Shown one piece after another: positions 26,168-35,075 of a stretch of DNA of 64,000 bases (position 1 is its first letter; each line of letters starts with the position of its first letter). The notes under the pieces were generated by a model, which was given only the letters and a program-made list of their open reading frames with translations, was not told the DNA's origin and did not search any database. The stretch lies in assembly GCA_024235095.1 (NCBI GenBank), contig JACKNC010000002.1, positions 186,001 to 250,000 of the forward strand, written 5' to 3'. The stretch is from Gammaproteobacteria bacterium (lineage in GTDB: Bacteria; Pseudomonadota; Gammaproteobacteria; Competibacterales; Competibacteraceae). Made by a program: the position numbers and the translations under genes.

Positions 26168-27751
26168 TCAGCTTTCAAACAGACCGCTTAATGCCTCAAC
26201 TAGCCTTTTGCGGTCGATCTTGCCATTCGGATTGCGCGGCAGGTCGCTGGAATAGGCAATAACTTGCAACGGTACCATAAAGTTAGGCAGATGCTGCTTG
26301 CAATGGGCGATTAATTCGCTCGCGTTGAAATCTTCGCGCAGCGGCTTGATCACCGCCACCACCGCCTGGCCCAGCGCCGGATGCGGAATGCCCAGCGCCG
26401 CCGCCTCGGCAGCCTGGCCACTGCCATAAATGACTTCCTCGACTTCGGTGGGACTGACCCGGTAACCGGAAGTTTTGATCATGTCATCCTTACGACCGAT
26501 AAAGTACAGGAAACCCTCCTTGTCCATTCGCACCGTGTCACCCGACCAAACAGCAAGTTCGGGGATCGGTAACCCCGGATTCTGCCCCGGCGCTGGACGA
26601 TAGCGCTCCGCGGTTTTAGCTGGATCATTCCAATACCCCAGTCCGACCAGCGCTCCGCGATGCACCAGTTCCCCCGGTTCCCCCGGCGCGCAGGGCGTTC
26701 CATCTTCGCGCACCACCAGAATTTCCGCGTTGGGAATGGCCTTGCCCATCGAATCGGGCCGGCGGTCAATTTCAGCCGGCGGCAGGTAAGTCGAACGAAA
26801 CGCCTCGGTTAATCCGTACATCAGGAACGGCGCGGTTTTCGGCAGGGAACGGCGCAAGGCGTCCAGCGTGGCGCGCGGCATGGCGCCGCCGGAATTGGTG
26901 ATATAGCGCAGGTTGTCCACAGTTGCTTGCGGCCATTCCAGTTGAGCAAGTTGCACCCACATCGGCGGCACTGCCGCCAGGCCAGTAATTCCCTCGCGGG
27001 CGACCGTACTCACCACGTCGCGGGGCAACAGATAATCCATTAACACCGCCCGCGCCCCGGCTACGAAAGCGGTGGTTAACTGACTCAGGCCATAATCGAA
27101 ACTAAAGGGCAGCACCGCCAGCAACCGGTCATCGGCATGGTTGCCCAGGTATTCCGCCACGCTGTAAGCGCCGGCCAACATATTGCGATGAGATAGCACG
27201 ACGCCTTTGGGTTTGCCGGTGCTCCCGGAGGTGTAGAGAATCGCCGCCATGTCGATATCAATGGCCGGAGCGGGCGAACGGCCATCGTCCGCTGCGAGCA
27301 GCGCCGGCCAGCCCAGAACCTGTAAATGATGCGCATGCGGCGTCGACAGAGAAGCTTCATCGACCAGCACCAGGCTGTGCAGGTCCGGACAATCAACCAG
27401 TAACGGGGCTAGTGATTCGGCCCGGTCGCGGGCGGTGACCAGGATGTGGACGTTGCAATCGCGCAGAATGTAGGCCACTTGTTCGGGCTTCAGCAACGGA
27501 TTGACCGGTACAAATACCCCACCCGCCAGCGTCGCGCCAAACAGGGCGGCCACCGCTTCCAGGCGCTTGGGCAAATAAACGGCGACCCGTTCCGCCCGGT
27601 TCAGCCCCAGCGCCAACAAGCCACGACCGGTTGTCCGGATCAAATCAGCTAAACTTGCATAATCCAAAGCTGTTTGCCGGTGAATGATGGCCGTGGCGTC
27701 AGTGCGGCGCTCCGCCTGTTCGAGAATAAGTTCGTGCAGCAATCTGGCCAT
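26168..27751 (-). CDS. AMP-dependent acyl-CoA/acyl-ACP synthetase
   Basis: 527 residues from ATG 27751, with GGA 8 bases upstream; the longer start at 27790 adds a tail coded by a simple repeat. It is a class I adenylate-forming enzyme. The P-loop-like motif is ILYTSGSTGKPKGVVLSH, followed by LMYGLTEAFRSTYLPP, the VWSGDTVRMDKEGFLYFIGR adenylate motif, the hinge DDMIKTSGYRVSPTEVEEVI and the C-terminal catalytic Lys in PRNPNGKIDRKRL. Such enzymes activate a carboxylic acid as acyl-AMP and pass it to CoA or a carrier protein. With a free ACP as neighbour, loading of the ACP is plausible. It faces that gene tail to tail. Confidence 0.87.
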   Translation of the reverse strand: MARLLHELILEQAERRTDATAIIHRQTALDYASLADLIRTTGRGLLALGLNRAERVAVYLPKRLEAVAALFGATLAGGVFVPVNPLLKPEQVAYILRDCNVHILVTARDRAESLAPLLVDCPDLHSLVLVDEASLSTPHAHHLQVLGWPALLAADDGRSPAPAIDIDMAAILYTSGSTGKPKGVVLSHRNMLAGAYSVAEYLGNHADDRLLAVLPFSFDYGLSQLTTAFVAGARAVLMDYLLPRDVVSTVAREGITGLAAVPPMWVQLAQLEWPQATVDNLRYITNSGGAMPRATLDALRRSLPKTAPFLMYGLTEAFRSTYLPPAEIDRRPDSMGKAIPNAEILVVREDGTPCAPGEPGELVHRGALVGLGYWNDPAKTAERYRPAPGQNPGLPIPELAVWSGDTVRMDKEGFLYFIGRKDDMIKTSGYRVSPTEVEEVIYGSGQAAEAAALGIPHPALGQAVVAVIKPLREDFNASELIAHCKQHLPNFMVPLQVIAYSSDLPRNPNGKIDRKRLVEALSGLFES

Positions 27752-27790
27752 AAAAATTCCAAAGGGGTGGGATATAGAGGTTCCAGGCAT

Positions 27791-27822
27791 CAGGTTTCAG
27801 GTTTCAGGTTTCAGGTTTCAGG
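27791..27822. repeat. TTTCAGG short tandem repeat
   Basis: A CAGG followed by four exact TTTCAGG units (27795–27822) just upstream of the ligase start. Such heptamer runs are prone to slippage. No function is visible. Confidence 0.8.
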
Positions 27823-27948
27823 AGCGGAAACAAGGAATTGCTCCTGAATTTGTCCGGTTTCCATGCGCAAGGACAATACGATGTCTGTTAATGCAAATAA
27901 TAGTCGGTTCGGCGCTGATCGGCGCAGAATGAACTGGAGAATCCATTC

Positions 27949-28182
27949 GTGAACCGCTTTTTTGTCTTGTACGTAACCAGTGGCTGCCATCTATGCGAAC
28001 AGGCAGAAAGTTTAATCCAGGGACAAAAAAGTATTGCCGTCAGCGCAGTAGAAATTGCCGACGACGCTGAACTCTTGGAACAGTATGGCGCGCGCATTCC
28101 GGTCTTGCAGCGACAGGAAACCGGCGAAGAACTGGACTGGCCTTTTGACGTGGAAGCCCTTCAACGCTTTTTGACCGGGTAA
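27949..28182 (+). CDS. Glutaredoxin-like thiol protein (DUF836 type)
   Basis: 77 residues: FFVLYVTSGCHLCEQAESLI carries a CxxC redox motif at residues 13–16 in the position of the thioredoxin fold. RIPVLQ supplies the conserved cis-Pro, and the end FDVEALQRFLTG is usual for this family. A cytoplasmic thiol-disulfide role is expected. The ATG is preceded by GGAGAATCC. A palindromic repeat follows the stop, then the fadL-like gene; no operon partner is evident. Confidence 0.85.
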   Translation: MNRFFVLYVTSGCHLCEQAESLIQGQKSIAVSAVEIADDAELLEQYGARIPVLQRQETGEELDWPFDVEALQRFLTG

Positions 28183-28190
28183 CCGCCCAT

Positions 28191-28226
28191 TTTCCCCTTT
28201 AAAAAAGGGAAATTAGGGGGATTTTT
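28191..28226. repeat. CCCTTT/AAAGGG palindromic repeat, intergenic (G)
   Basis: TTTTCCCCTTTAAAAAAGGGAAATTAGGGGGATTTTT, the same family as the copies inside the PKS gene, here between two genes. Confidence 0.75.
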
Positions 28227-28266
28227 GGAAATTATTCGCTATCTTCAATAGGGATAAATAACCACC

Positions 28267-29628
28267 ATGGGTAAAATAACGATGAGTCAATACCAACGTT
28301 ACTTACTGTCCTTCCTCGGTTTCGCTGGAGTCCTTGCGACGATCAGCCCGGTCCATGCCTCCGGTCTGCAAATCACCGAGCAGAGCGTGACCGGTCTGGG
28401 CCGGGCCTTTGCCGGAGGCAGCTTACCGAATGACGATGCTTCCGCCGCCTACTTCAATCCCGCTGACATGATGCTGAGCAAAGGTGCTCAGGCGCAAGCC
28501 GGGATGACCTTTATCGGCATCATCATCGATGTGAGTAATGCAGGTTCCACCCTTCGCTTGCCGGCCAATCTGGGGGAGCTGTTAACCCGGCCACCCGGCA
28601 CGGTCATACCGGTGTTCGTGACCTTGCCGACCTCGGGACTCGCCTACGATGACGGCGGTACCGATAATGTGGCGCCCAACGGTTACTACATCATGGACAT
28701 CAACGACCGGATGCGCTTTGGATTAAGCATGACTACGCCGTTTGCTGTGAGCACCAGCTATAGCCGGAACTGGGTGGGCCGTTATCACGCGGTGGATTCG
28801 GAATTGCTGACCATGGATATCAATCCTTCCATCGCCTACCGCATCAACGACCAGTTATCGATTGGCGGCGGGATCAGCGCACAGTACGCCGATGCTACGC
28901 TGAGTCAGGCGTTGTTCAATCCATTAGCGCCGAACAGCGATGGCTACGCCAAGGTCGAAGCCGATGGCTGGGGCTTTGGCTACAACCTCGGCGCGACTTA
29001 TGAACTTGACTCCAATACCCGATTCGGCATTAGTTACCGTTCACGGATCAAGCATTCGGTGGAGGGCGACCGTACAATCACCAACTTTATCTCTGACCGG
29101 AATGGCGAAGTTGGCGCCAAGGCTAAGGTGACCCTGCCGGACTGGGTGGGGTTGAACGCCTACCGACGGATTAATGATCAATGGGCGGTGATGGGCGGCG
29201 TGCGCTGGACCAACTGGAGTCTGTTCAAGGAATTGAAAATTGACTTCGTGGACGGTGCGCAGAGTTTGACCGAGGAGCACTGGGAAGACAGCTGGGCCTT
29301 CAACGTTGGCGTCAGCTATGACTACAATCCGGAGTGGACCTTCCGCGCTGGTTACCAATATGACCAGACCCCGGTGCCATCAGCAGAATTTCGCACTCCG
29401 CGCATTCCCGATTCTGATCGCAATGCCTTCGCGTTCGGTTTGAGTTATCATCCGAACTCACAACTGTCCGTGGATTTTAGCTATATGTATCTGGTATTTA
29501 AAGATTCCAGCACGGACAACACCATTGATTTACTGTCGACCGCGCCGGGACTGGCCACGGATACGTTGCGCGTTGACTACGAAAGTTCGGGGCATCTGCT
29601 TGGATTGCAAGCGAGTTATCGATTTTAA
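28267..29628 (+). CDS. FadL/TodX-family outer-membrane transporter
   Basis: 453 residues with a signal peptide ending VHA, then SGLQITEQSVTGLGRAFAGG and ASAAYFNPADMM, the FadL N-terminal hatch signature (NPA-type). The body is β-strand-like and ends …GLQASYRF with terminal Phe. Members import long-chain fatty acids or hydrophobic compounds across the outer membrane. A second start at 28282 (MSQYQ) is possible; neither has an ideal ribosome site. A link to the lipid/PKS locus next door is possible but the gene stands alone. Confidence 0.9.
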   Translation: MGKITMSQYQRYLLSFLGFAGVLATISPVHASGLQITEQSVTGLGRAFAGGSLPNDDASAAYFNPADMMLSKGAQAQAGMTFIGIIIDVSNAGSTLRLPANLGELLTRPPGTVIPVFVTLPTSGLAYDDGGTDNVAPNGYYIMDINDRMRFGLSMTTPFAVSTSYSRNWVGRYHAVDSELLTMDINPSIAYRINDQLSIGGGISAQYADATLSQALFNPLAPNSDGYAKVEADGWGFGYNLGATYELDSNTRFGISYRSRIKHSVEGDRTITNFISDRNGEVGAKAKVTLPDWVGLNAYRRINDQWAVMGGVRWTNWSLFKELKIDFVDGAQSLTEEHWEDSWAFNVGVSYDYNPEWTFRAGYQYDQTPVPSAEFRTPRIPDSDRNAFAFGLSYHPNSQLSVDFSYMYLVFKDSSTDNTIDLLSTAPGLATDTLRVDYESSGHLLGLQASYRF

Positions 29629-29635
29629 GTAGAGC

Positions 29636-29887
29636 TTACGCATTGACAGGCGGTTGGAATTGTCGATTGAGATGTCCCAAGTTGGGGGTGAAGGCTTGGA
29701 TAAATCTGATAATCGCCTCACTGGATAGCTCGCGTTGTAACCGGTAACAATTAAGAATCACATCCGTGATTTGTAGTCTCTGCAATTGCACACCGCCACA
29801 GATCGCGGCGAAGAGGTGATTGCGAATAGCTGTTGGCTGACGCACTTGAAGCGGTTTGGCCGGTATCCTGATCGGGCGTCGCCCCAC
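29636..29887 (-). pseudogene. Probable transposase C-terminal fragment
   Basis: The translated segment QPTAIRNHLFAAICGGVQLQ, then ITDVILNCYRLQRELSSEAI, resembles the C-terminal end of DDE transposases (…NHIxxxLxAFVxLQ…NxYxLQRxLF). No catalytic part, inverted repeat or partner fragment remains. It fills most of the 310-base gap between fadL and livF. The remaining bases show nothing else that I can recognise. Confidence 0.45.
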
Positions 29888-29938
29888 CCTGTACCGGTGG
29901 GTATGGCAAAATTCGATCAGTGATCAAGGAATACTCTC

Positions 29939-30643
29939 ATGATGTTGAAACTGGAGCAGGTCCACACCTTCTACGGCCAGATCGAGGCGCTCAAGGGTGT
30001 GTCGCTGGAAGTCCATCCCGGCGAAATTGTCACCCTGATCGGCGCCAACGGCGCAGGCAAGAGTACTCTGTTGATGACCATCTGCGGTTCGCCGCAAGCC
30101 ACTAAAGGCAGCATCCTCTTTGAAGGACAGGACATCACGCATGAACCGACGCATGTCATCATGCAGTGTGGACTGGCGATTGTGCCAGAGGGTCGGCGCA
30201 TCTTCCCCGGTCTGACCGTGCAGGAAAATCTGCAAATGGGTGGTTTCTTCGCCGATCAATCCCGATTGGACATCGATCTGGAGCGGGTCTTTACTTTGTT
30301 CCCCCGCCTCAAGGAACGGCGTCATCAGCGCGGCGGCACCCTGTCGGGCGGCGAACAGCAAATGCTAGCCATCAGCCGGGGTCTGATGGGCCGCCCCAGT
30401 CTGCTGCTGCTTGACGAACCTTCGCTGGGACTGGCGCCGATCATCATTGCCCAGATTTTCCAGATTCTTCAGGAAATCCGCGAAGAAGGCGTCACCATCT
30501 TCCTGGTCGAGCAGAACGCCCATCGCGCCTTGCAACTGGCCGATCGCGGCTATGTGCTGGAAAACGGACGGATCGTGCTGGCCGATACCGGGGCCAACCT
30601 GCTGACGAATGACGAGGTACGCAAGGCATATCTGGGGGGCTGA
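29939..30643 (+). CDS. livF: Branched-chain amino-acid ABC transporter ATPase, LivF-like
   Basis: 234 residues, standard LivF length. Walker A GANGAGKS near residue 39, the LivF-type CGLAIVPEGRRIFPGLTVQE, signature LSGGEQQMLAISRGL, Walker B LLLLDEPSLGLAP and the switch region VFLVEQNAHRAL-like. LivF works with LivG, LivH, LivM and a binding protein, none of which is in the window, so this copy is an orphan. AAGGA lies about 11 bases before the ATG pair. The gene is followed after 54 bases by ppa. Confidence 0.88.
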   Translation: MMLKLEQVHTFYGQIEALKGVSLEVHPGEIVTLIGANGAGKSTLLMTICGSPQATKGSILFEGQDITHEPTHVIMQCGLAIVPEGRRIFPGLTVQENLQMGGFFADQSRLDIDLERVFTLFPRLKERRHQRGGTLSGGEQQMLAISRGLMGRPSLLLLDEPSLGLAPIIIAQIFQILQEIREEGVTIFLVEQNAHRALQLADRGYVLENGRIVLADTGANLLTNDEVRKAYLGG

Positions 30644-30697
30644 AGTCGTGGTAATATCAGCACCCTCTTATTAACCATAGCATACAAGGACAAAATC

Positions 30698-31231
30698 ATG
30701 ATTCTGGACAGAGTGGACGCCGGTCATCGAGTTCCTGATGAATTCAATGTCATCGTCGAAATCCCGGCGCATTCCGACCCGGTCAAATATGAGGTGGACA
30801 AGGAGACCGGCGCGCTGTTTGTGGATCGCTTCATGAATACCGCCATGCATTACCCCTGCAATTACGGCTACATTCCTCATACCCTTGGCGAAGATGGCGA
30901 TCCCCTGGACGTGATGGTCGTTGCACCGCTGCCGGTCGTTAGCGGTTGCGTGGTGCGTTGCCGCCCACTGGGGGTATTAAAAATGACCGATGAAGGCGGT
31001 GGCGACGCCAAACTGCTGGCGGTGCCGGTCAAGCAAGAATGCGCCCTCTATGACCATATCGAGTCTTTTGAACAGATGTCGAAAGCTCAACTCAATCAAA
31101 TTGCTCATTTTTTCCAGCATTATAAAGATCTCGATACCGGCAAGTGGGTGCGGCTGGACGGTTGGGCCGATGCGGAAGAAGCCAAGGCCGAGATTAGGCG
31201 CGGCGTGGAACGCTACAACGACAGCAAATAA
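30698..31231 (+). CDS. ppa: Inorganic pyrophosphatase (family I)
   Basis: 177 residues, typical for bacterial Ppa. Key metal and substrate motifs are FNVIVEIPAHSDPVKYEVDK, YPCNYGYIPHT and the signature DGDPLDVMV. It hydrolyses pyrophosphate to drive biosynthetic reactions in the cytoplasm. AAGGA lies 9 bases before the ATG. Its last 19 bases overlap the end of pgpA on the other strand. Confidence 0.97.
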   Translation: MILDRVDAGHRVPDEFNVIVEIPAHSDPVKYEVDKETGALFVDRFMNTAMHYPCNYGYIPHTLGEDGDPLDVMVVAPLPVVSGCVVRCRPLGVLKMTDEGGGDAKLLAVPVKQECALYDHIESFEQMSKAQLNQIAHFFQHYKDLDTGKWVRLDGWADAEEAKAEIRRGVERYNDSK

Positions 31232-31698
31232 ACGCTGCCCTGCAAGATGAACCAGGCATAGCCGGCGGCCAGCACATCGTCAAACATGATGCCAAAACCG
31301 CCGCCTACCTCACGATCAACCCGCCGAATCGGCCAGGGTTTGACAATATCGAACAGCCGGAACAGTACAAATCCGGCGACAACCCACAGCCAGCCTGGCG
31401 GCGCGGCAATCATAGTAATCCAGTAGCCGATCACCTCATCCCAGACAATGGCGGGATGGTCATGGACGCCCAGATCGTGCGCCGTCCGGTCACAAATCCA
31501 CACGCCAAGCATAAAACCCGCCAGGATGATGAGCAGATAGGCCCACAGCGGCAGCGGCTGCATCAGCAGATAGAGCGGAATCGCCGCCAGCGTGCCAAAG
31601 GTGCCAGGCGCTTTTGGCGCGCAACCAGAACCAAAACCGAGCGCCAGAAAATGCACCGGGTCGCGGAAGAGCCGCGCACAAGGGTGATTACCGTTCAC
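31213..31698 (-). CDS. pgpA: Phosphatidylglycerophosphatase A
   Basis: 161 residues with the PgpA pattern: LALGFGSGCAPKAPGTFGTL at the N-terminus, VWDEVIGYWITMI with the conserved Asp/Glu, and FRLFDIVKPWPIRRVDREV and GGFGIMFDDVLAAGYA near the end. Four membrane helices are expected. It dephosphorylates phosphatidylglycerophosphate at the inner membrane. It starts immediately after the DUF2835 stop, so the two are probably cotranscribed, and its 3' end overlaps ppa tail to tail. Confidence 0.95.
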   Translation of the reverse strand: MNGNHPCARLFRDPVHFLALGFGSGCAPKAPGTFGTLAAIPLYLLMQPLPLWAYLLIILAGFMLGVWICDRTAHDLGVHDHPAIVWDEVIGYWITMIAAPPGWLWVVAGFVLFRLFDIVKPWPIRRVDREVGGGFGIMFDDVLAAGYAWFILQGSVYLLSL

Positions 31699-31923
31699 TT
31701 AATCCCCAACTCGTCGAAAATCAATCAATTTATGATCATCGCCAAAGCGCATTTCAAACAGCCCATGTACGCCCTCCAGAGTTACGAAGCGCCGTAACCA
31801 TTGCGCGGGGAATTGCACCCGTCGCCCGTCGCTGGCCCGCACGACAACCTGGCGCGCAACGCCTTCATAATAACTGCGTATCTGCTCAGCGGTCAGACTA
31901 AGGTGAAAGTACACGGTTTGCAT
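31699..31923 (-). CDS. DUF2835-family small protein
   Basis: 74 residues; YFHLSLTAEQIRSYYEGVAR, then QVVVRASDGRRVQFPAQWLR and RFVTLEGVHGLFEMRF match the compact DUF2835 family of gammaproteobacteria, whose role is unknown. The stop directly adjoins the pgpA start. tatC lies 27 bases upstream on the same strand. Confidence 0.85.
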   Translation of the reverse strand: MQTVYFHLSLTAEQIRSYYEGVARQVVVRASDGRRVQFPAQWLRRFVTLEGVHGLFEMRFGDDHKLIDFRRVGD

Positions 31924-31950
31924 AAAACGCCATCCAGCGCACTGATCAGA

Positions 31951-32715
31951 TTACTGCCCCTGAGCGGGCGATGCCGAGGCTTGGGCTTCGCGGCGGCGGC
32001 GCAACAGCAGGCGGGAGATGAAGATGCCAATTTCAAACAGCATCCACATCGGCACGGCCAGCAGGGTCTGCGAGATGACATCCGGCGGAGTCAGCAACAT
32101 GCCGATAACAAAAGCGCCGACGATCACGTAAGGACGTTTGGCGGCCATCGCCTCAGGCGACAGGATGCCCACTAGCGACAGGATGACGGTAGCGACCGGC
32201 ACCTCGAACGCTACGCCAAAGGCAAAGAAGATCGTCATGACGAAATCGAGATAGCGGTTAATGTCCGTCATGACCGCTACACCCTCTGGAGCGGTTGTAG
32301 TAATGAAACCAAAGAAGATCGGCATGATGATGAAATAGGCGAAGGCCATGCCGCAATAAAACAGGATGGTGCTGGACAGCAGGACGGGTATCGCCATGCG
32401 TTTCTCACGCTGATATAGGCCCGGCGCGACAAAGGCCCAGACCTGATAGAGAATCCACGGCATAGTGACGAACACCGCTAGGATCAAGGTGAACTTGAGC
32501 GGCGTCAGAAACGGCGACAGTACGTCAATGGCAATCATGCTGCTTTGGGCCGGCATGTGTCGGGTTAAAGGACTGGCGAGCGCGCTGTAGATCGGATTGG
32601 AGAAGGGCGACATCACCACGAACACCAGCAAGACGCCGCCCACCATGCGCAGCAGACGGCTGCGTAACTCGATCAAGTGACTGATAAAAGGTTGTTCGCG
32701 GTCGGTGTCGGACAC
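31951..32715 (-). CDS. tatC: Sec-independent translocase subunit TatC
   Basis: 254 residues with six membrane spans. The family starts with FISHLIELRSRLLR and has the conserved TPLKFTLILAVFVTMPWILY and AFVAPGLYQREKR stretches, and GVAFEVPVATVIL. TatC recognises twin-arginine signal peptides and nucleates the translocon in the inner membrane. It follows tatB by 4 bases, in the usual tatABC order. The C-terminus carries extra Arg- and Ala-rich residues. Confidence 0.97.
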   Translation of the reverse strand: MSDTDREQPFISHLIELRSRLLRMVGGVLLVFVVMSPFSNPIYSALASPLTRHMPAQSSMIAIDVLSPFLTPLKFTLILAVFVTMPWILYQVWAFVAPGLYQREKRMAIPVLLSSTILFYCGMAFAYFIIMPIFFGFITTTAPEGVAVMTDINRYLDFVMTIFFAFGVAFEVPVATVILSLVGILSPEAMAAKRPYVIVGAFVIGMLLTPPDVISQTLLAVPMWMLFEIGIFISRLLLRRRREAQASASPAQGQ

Positions 32716-32719
32716 GGTT

Positions 32720-33223
32720 TCAGTTTGCAGCAGGCGGCGTGGAAGATTCGGATGACGCTGATTTTTCCAGGATCAATCCCCCCTGCTTCCCTTTTTCAAA
32801 GGGAGGTGGCGAAGAGAGAATTTCGTCAGATGGCGGCGGCCCTTTGAAAGAAGGGGAACTCAAAGCAGGCGGTTGCCAATCCGGCGGTGGCGGCGCCGAA
32901 ACCGCGCCGGGTCGCCAACCTGGCGGGGGGCCAGGGTCATCAAATTCGGCCTGCAGATCCTCTTGAATCTCTTTGACCCGGTTTGTTAGATCTTTCTTAA
33001 TATCATTGACTTCGGTCAGGTGGCCCTGCTCGCGCAACGACTGCTTGATTTCTTCCAGGTGCAGTTCCCGGTCCACTTCCGCTTTGATATCGGCCACCAT
33101 GCGCCGGACTTTGCCTAACCACAGGCCAGCAGTGCGCGCCAGCCCAGGGAGGCGCTCCGGACCCACTACAATCATCGCTACAATGCCGATCAGCGCCAGC
33201 TCCCAAAAGCCGATTTCGAACAT
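32720..33223 (-). CDS. tatB: Twin-arginine translocase subunit TatB with repeat-expanded tail
   Basis: 167 residues. The N-terminal membrane helix and hinge (FEIGFWELALIGIVAMIVVG-PERLP) and the amphipathic helix (LARTAGLWLGKVRRMVADIK) are standard. TatB passes Tat substrates to TatC. The C-terminal 50–60 residues are Pro/Ser-rich and include SPSFKGPPPSDEILSSPPPF then EKGKQGGLIL, which is the translation of a palindromic CCCTTT-type repeat. TatB tails are tolerant of change, so function is probably kept. Confidence 0.94.
   Translation of the reverse strand: MFEIGFWELALIGIVAMIVVGPERLPGLARTAGLWLGKVRRMVADIKAEVDRELHLEEIKQSLREQGHLTEVNDIKKDLTNRVKEIQEDLQAEFDDPGPPPGWRPGAVSAPPPPDWQPPALSSPSFKGPPPSDEILSSPPPFEKGKQGGLILEKSASSESSTPPAAN
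32776..32823. repeat. CCCTTT/AAAGGG palindromic repeat inside tatB (H)
   Basis: TTCCCTTTTTCAAAGGGAGG plus AT-rich tail (GAGAGAATTT), in frame in the disordered C-terminal region of TatB. A partial second copy (CCCTTTGAAAGAAGGGG) follows at about 32841–32857. Confidence 0.7.
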
Positions 33224-33243
33224 ACCGTTGAGTAGCCTGGGAA

Positions 33244-33507
33244 TTAAACCTTGTCGCGTTCCTTGGCCAACGGATCGTGTAAACCCGCCGTAGCGTCACC
33301 GCCCATTGAATTTTGGGCGGTGGATTGTTCAAGTTTCCTGGGGTCTTCTTGCTCCGGGGTTTCCGGTTTGCCGCCTTCCTTCATGGCGTCGCGAAAGCCG
33401 CGAATCGCGGAGCCGAGGTCGGAACCGAGGTTGCGCAGCCGACTGCCGCCAAAGAGCACCAGAACGATGACCAGGATGAGCAGGAGTTCCCAGATACTGA
33501 AATGCAT
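33244..33507 (-). CDS. tatA: Twin-arginine translocase subunit TatA
   Basis: 87 residues: one membrane helix (IWELLLILVIVLVLFGGSRL) ending in the FG hinge motif, an amphipathic helix (LGSDLGSAIRGFRDAMKEG) and a charged, Gln/Glu-rich tail. TatA oligomers form the translocation path. It is the first tat gene, 39 bases after hisE, in the his–tat arrangement common in gammaproteobacteria. Confidence 0.95.
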   Translation of the reverse strand: MHFSIWELLLILVIVLVLFGGSRLRNLGSDLGSAIRGFRDAMKEGGKPETPEQEDPRKLEQSTAQNSMGGDATAGLHDPLAKERDKV

Positions 33508-33546
33508 AAGGATTGGCCTCTGAATAACGGGGAAAAAGGCGAAATT

Positions 33547-33870
33547 TTAATGGGTGGCGCGGGCGGCTTTTTCAGCGAGACCGGACACGCCAAAGCGACG
33601 TTGTAATTCATTCAACACAGCATCCGGACCAAGACCTTGATATGCTAGCATGACCAGAGTGTGAAACCATAAATCGGCGGTTTCGCGCACGAGGGGTTCG
33701 GGATCGCCGTTCTTGGCGGCGAGCAAGGTTTCAGCGGCTTCTTCACCGACTTTTTTGAGAATGGCGTCCAGGCCCTTGGCATACAGCTTAGCCACATAGG
33801 AACTCTCGGGATCGGCTTGTTTGCGCGCTTCCAGAGTCGCCGCCAACTCGCGCAAGATGTCGTCGCTCAT
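33547..33870 (-). CDS. hisE: Phosphoribosyl-ATP pyrophosphohydrolase
   Basis: 107 residues with the MazG-like helical core: SSYVAKLYAKGLDAILKKVG followed by EEAAETLLAAKNGD and ETADLWFHTLVML, giving the ExxE…ExxD metal pattern. It carries out the second step of histidine synthesis. The start overlaps the hisI stop by 4 bases. HisI and HisE are separate proteins here, not fused. Confidence 0.96.
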   Translation of the reverse strand: MSDDILRELAATLEARKQADPESSYVAKLYAKGLDAILKKVGEEAAETLLAAKNGDPEPLVRETADLWFHTLVMLAYQGLGPDAVLNELQRRFGVSGLAEKAARATH

Positions 33871-34256
33871 GAACCGTACACCTCGCGCGGATCTTTAAGC
33901 ACCGGATCGACCGTGATCCATTGCCCATCGCGCAACTCCTGGAAAAAACAACTCTGCCGTCCAGTATGACAGGCGACCCCACCGATTTGTTCGATATCCA
34001 GCAACAACACGTCTGCGTCGCAGTCCAACCGGATGCGTTTGATTTTTTGGGTATGACCAGAGGTTTCCCCCTTGTGCCAGAGTTGCTGGCGCGAACGGGA
34101 CCAGTACACGGCCTCGCCACATTCTGCCGTACTTTGCAACGCTTCCCGGTTCATCCAGGCCATCATTAACACCCGCCCCGTAGCGGCGTCCTGGGCGATG
34201 GCGGGAACCAGTCCGTCTGTTGTCCATTTAATGTGATTTAACCAGTTGTTGGTCAC
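33867..34256 (-). CDS. hisI: Phosphoribosyl-AMP cyclohydrolase
   Basis: 129 residues. Magnesium-site motif LDCDADVLLLDIEQIG and the zinc cysteine region ACHTGRQSCFFQEL are present, with GRVLMMAWMNREAL and YWSRSRQQLWHKGETSGH near the N-terminus. It carries out step 3 of histidine synthesis. A palindromic repeat fills the 45 bases between hisF and this gene. Confidence 0.96.
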   Translation of the reverse strand: MTNNWLNHIKWTTDGLVPAIAQDAATGRVLMMAWMNREALQSTAECGEAVYWSRSRQQLWHKGETSGHTQKIKRIRLDCDADVLLLDIEQIGGVACHTGRQSCFFQELRDGQWITVDPVLKDPREVYGS

Positions 34257-34257
34257 A

Positions 34258-34301
34258 AATCCCTCTCCCTTACCCCCTCTCCCCGAGCGGAGAGGGGAGA
34301 T

Positions 34302-34302
<1 letters not shown>
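34258..34302. repeat. CCCTCTCC…GGAGAGGGG palindromic repeat, intergenic (I)
   Basis: CCCCCTCTCCCCGAGCGGAGAGGGG between hisF and hisI. Same general type as the copy at 16003. In an operon it could act as an mRNA-stabilising hairpin. Confidence 0.65.
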
Positions 34303-35075
<773 letters not shown>

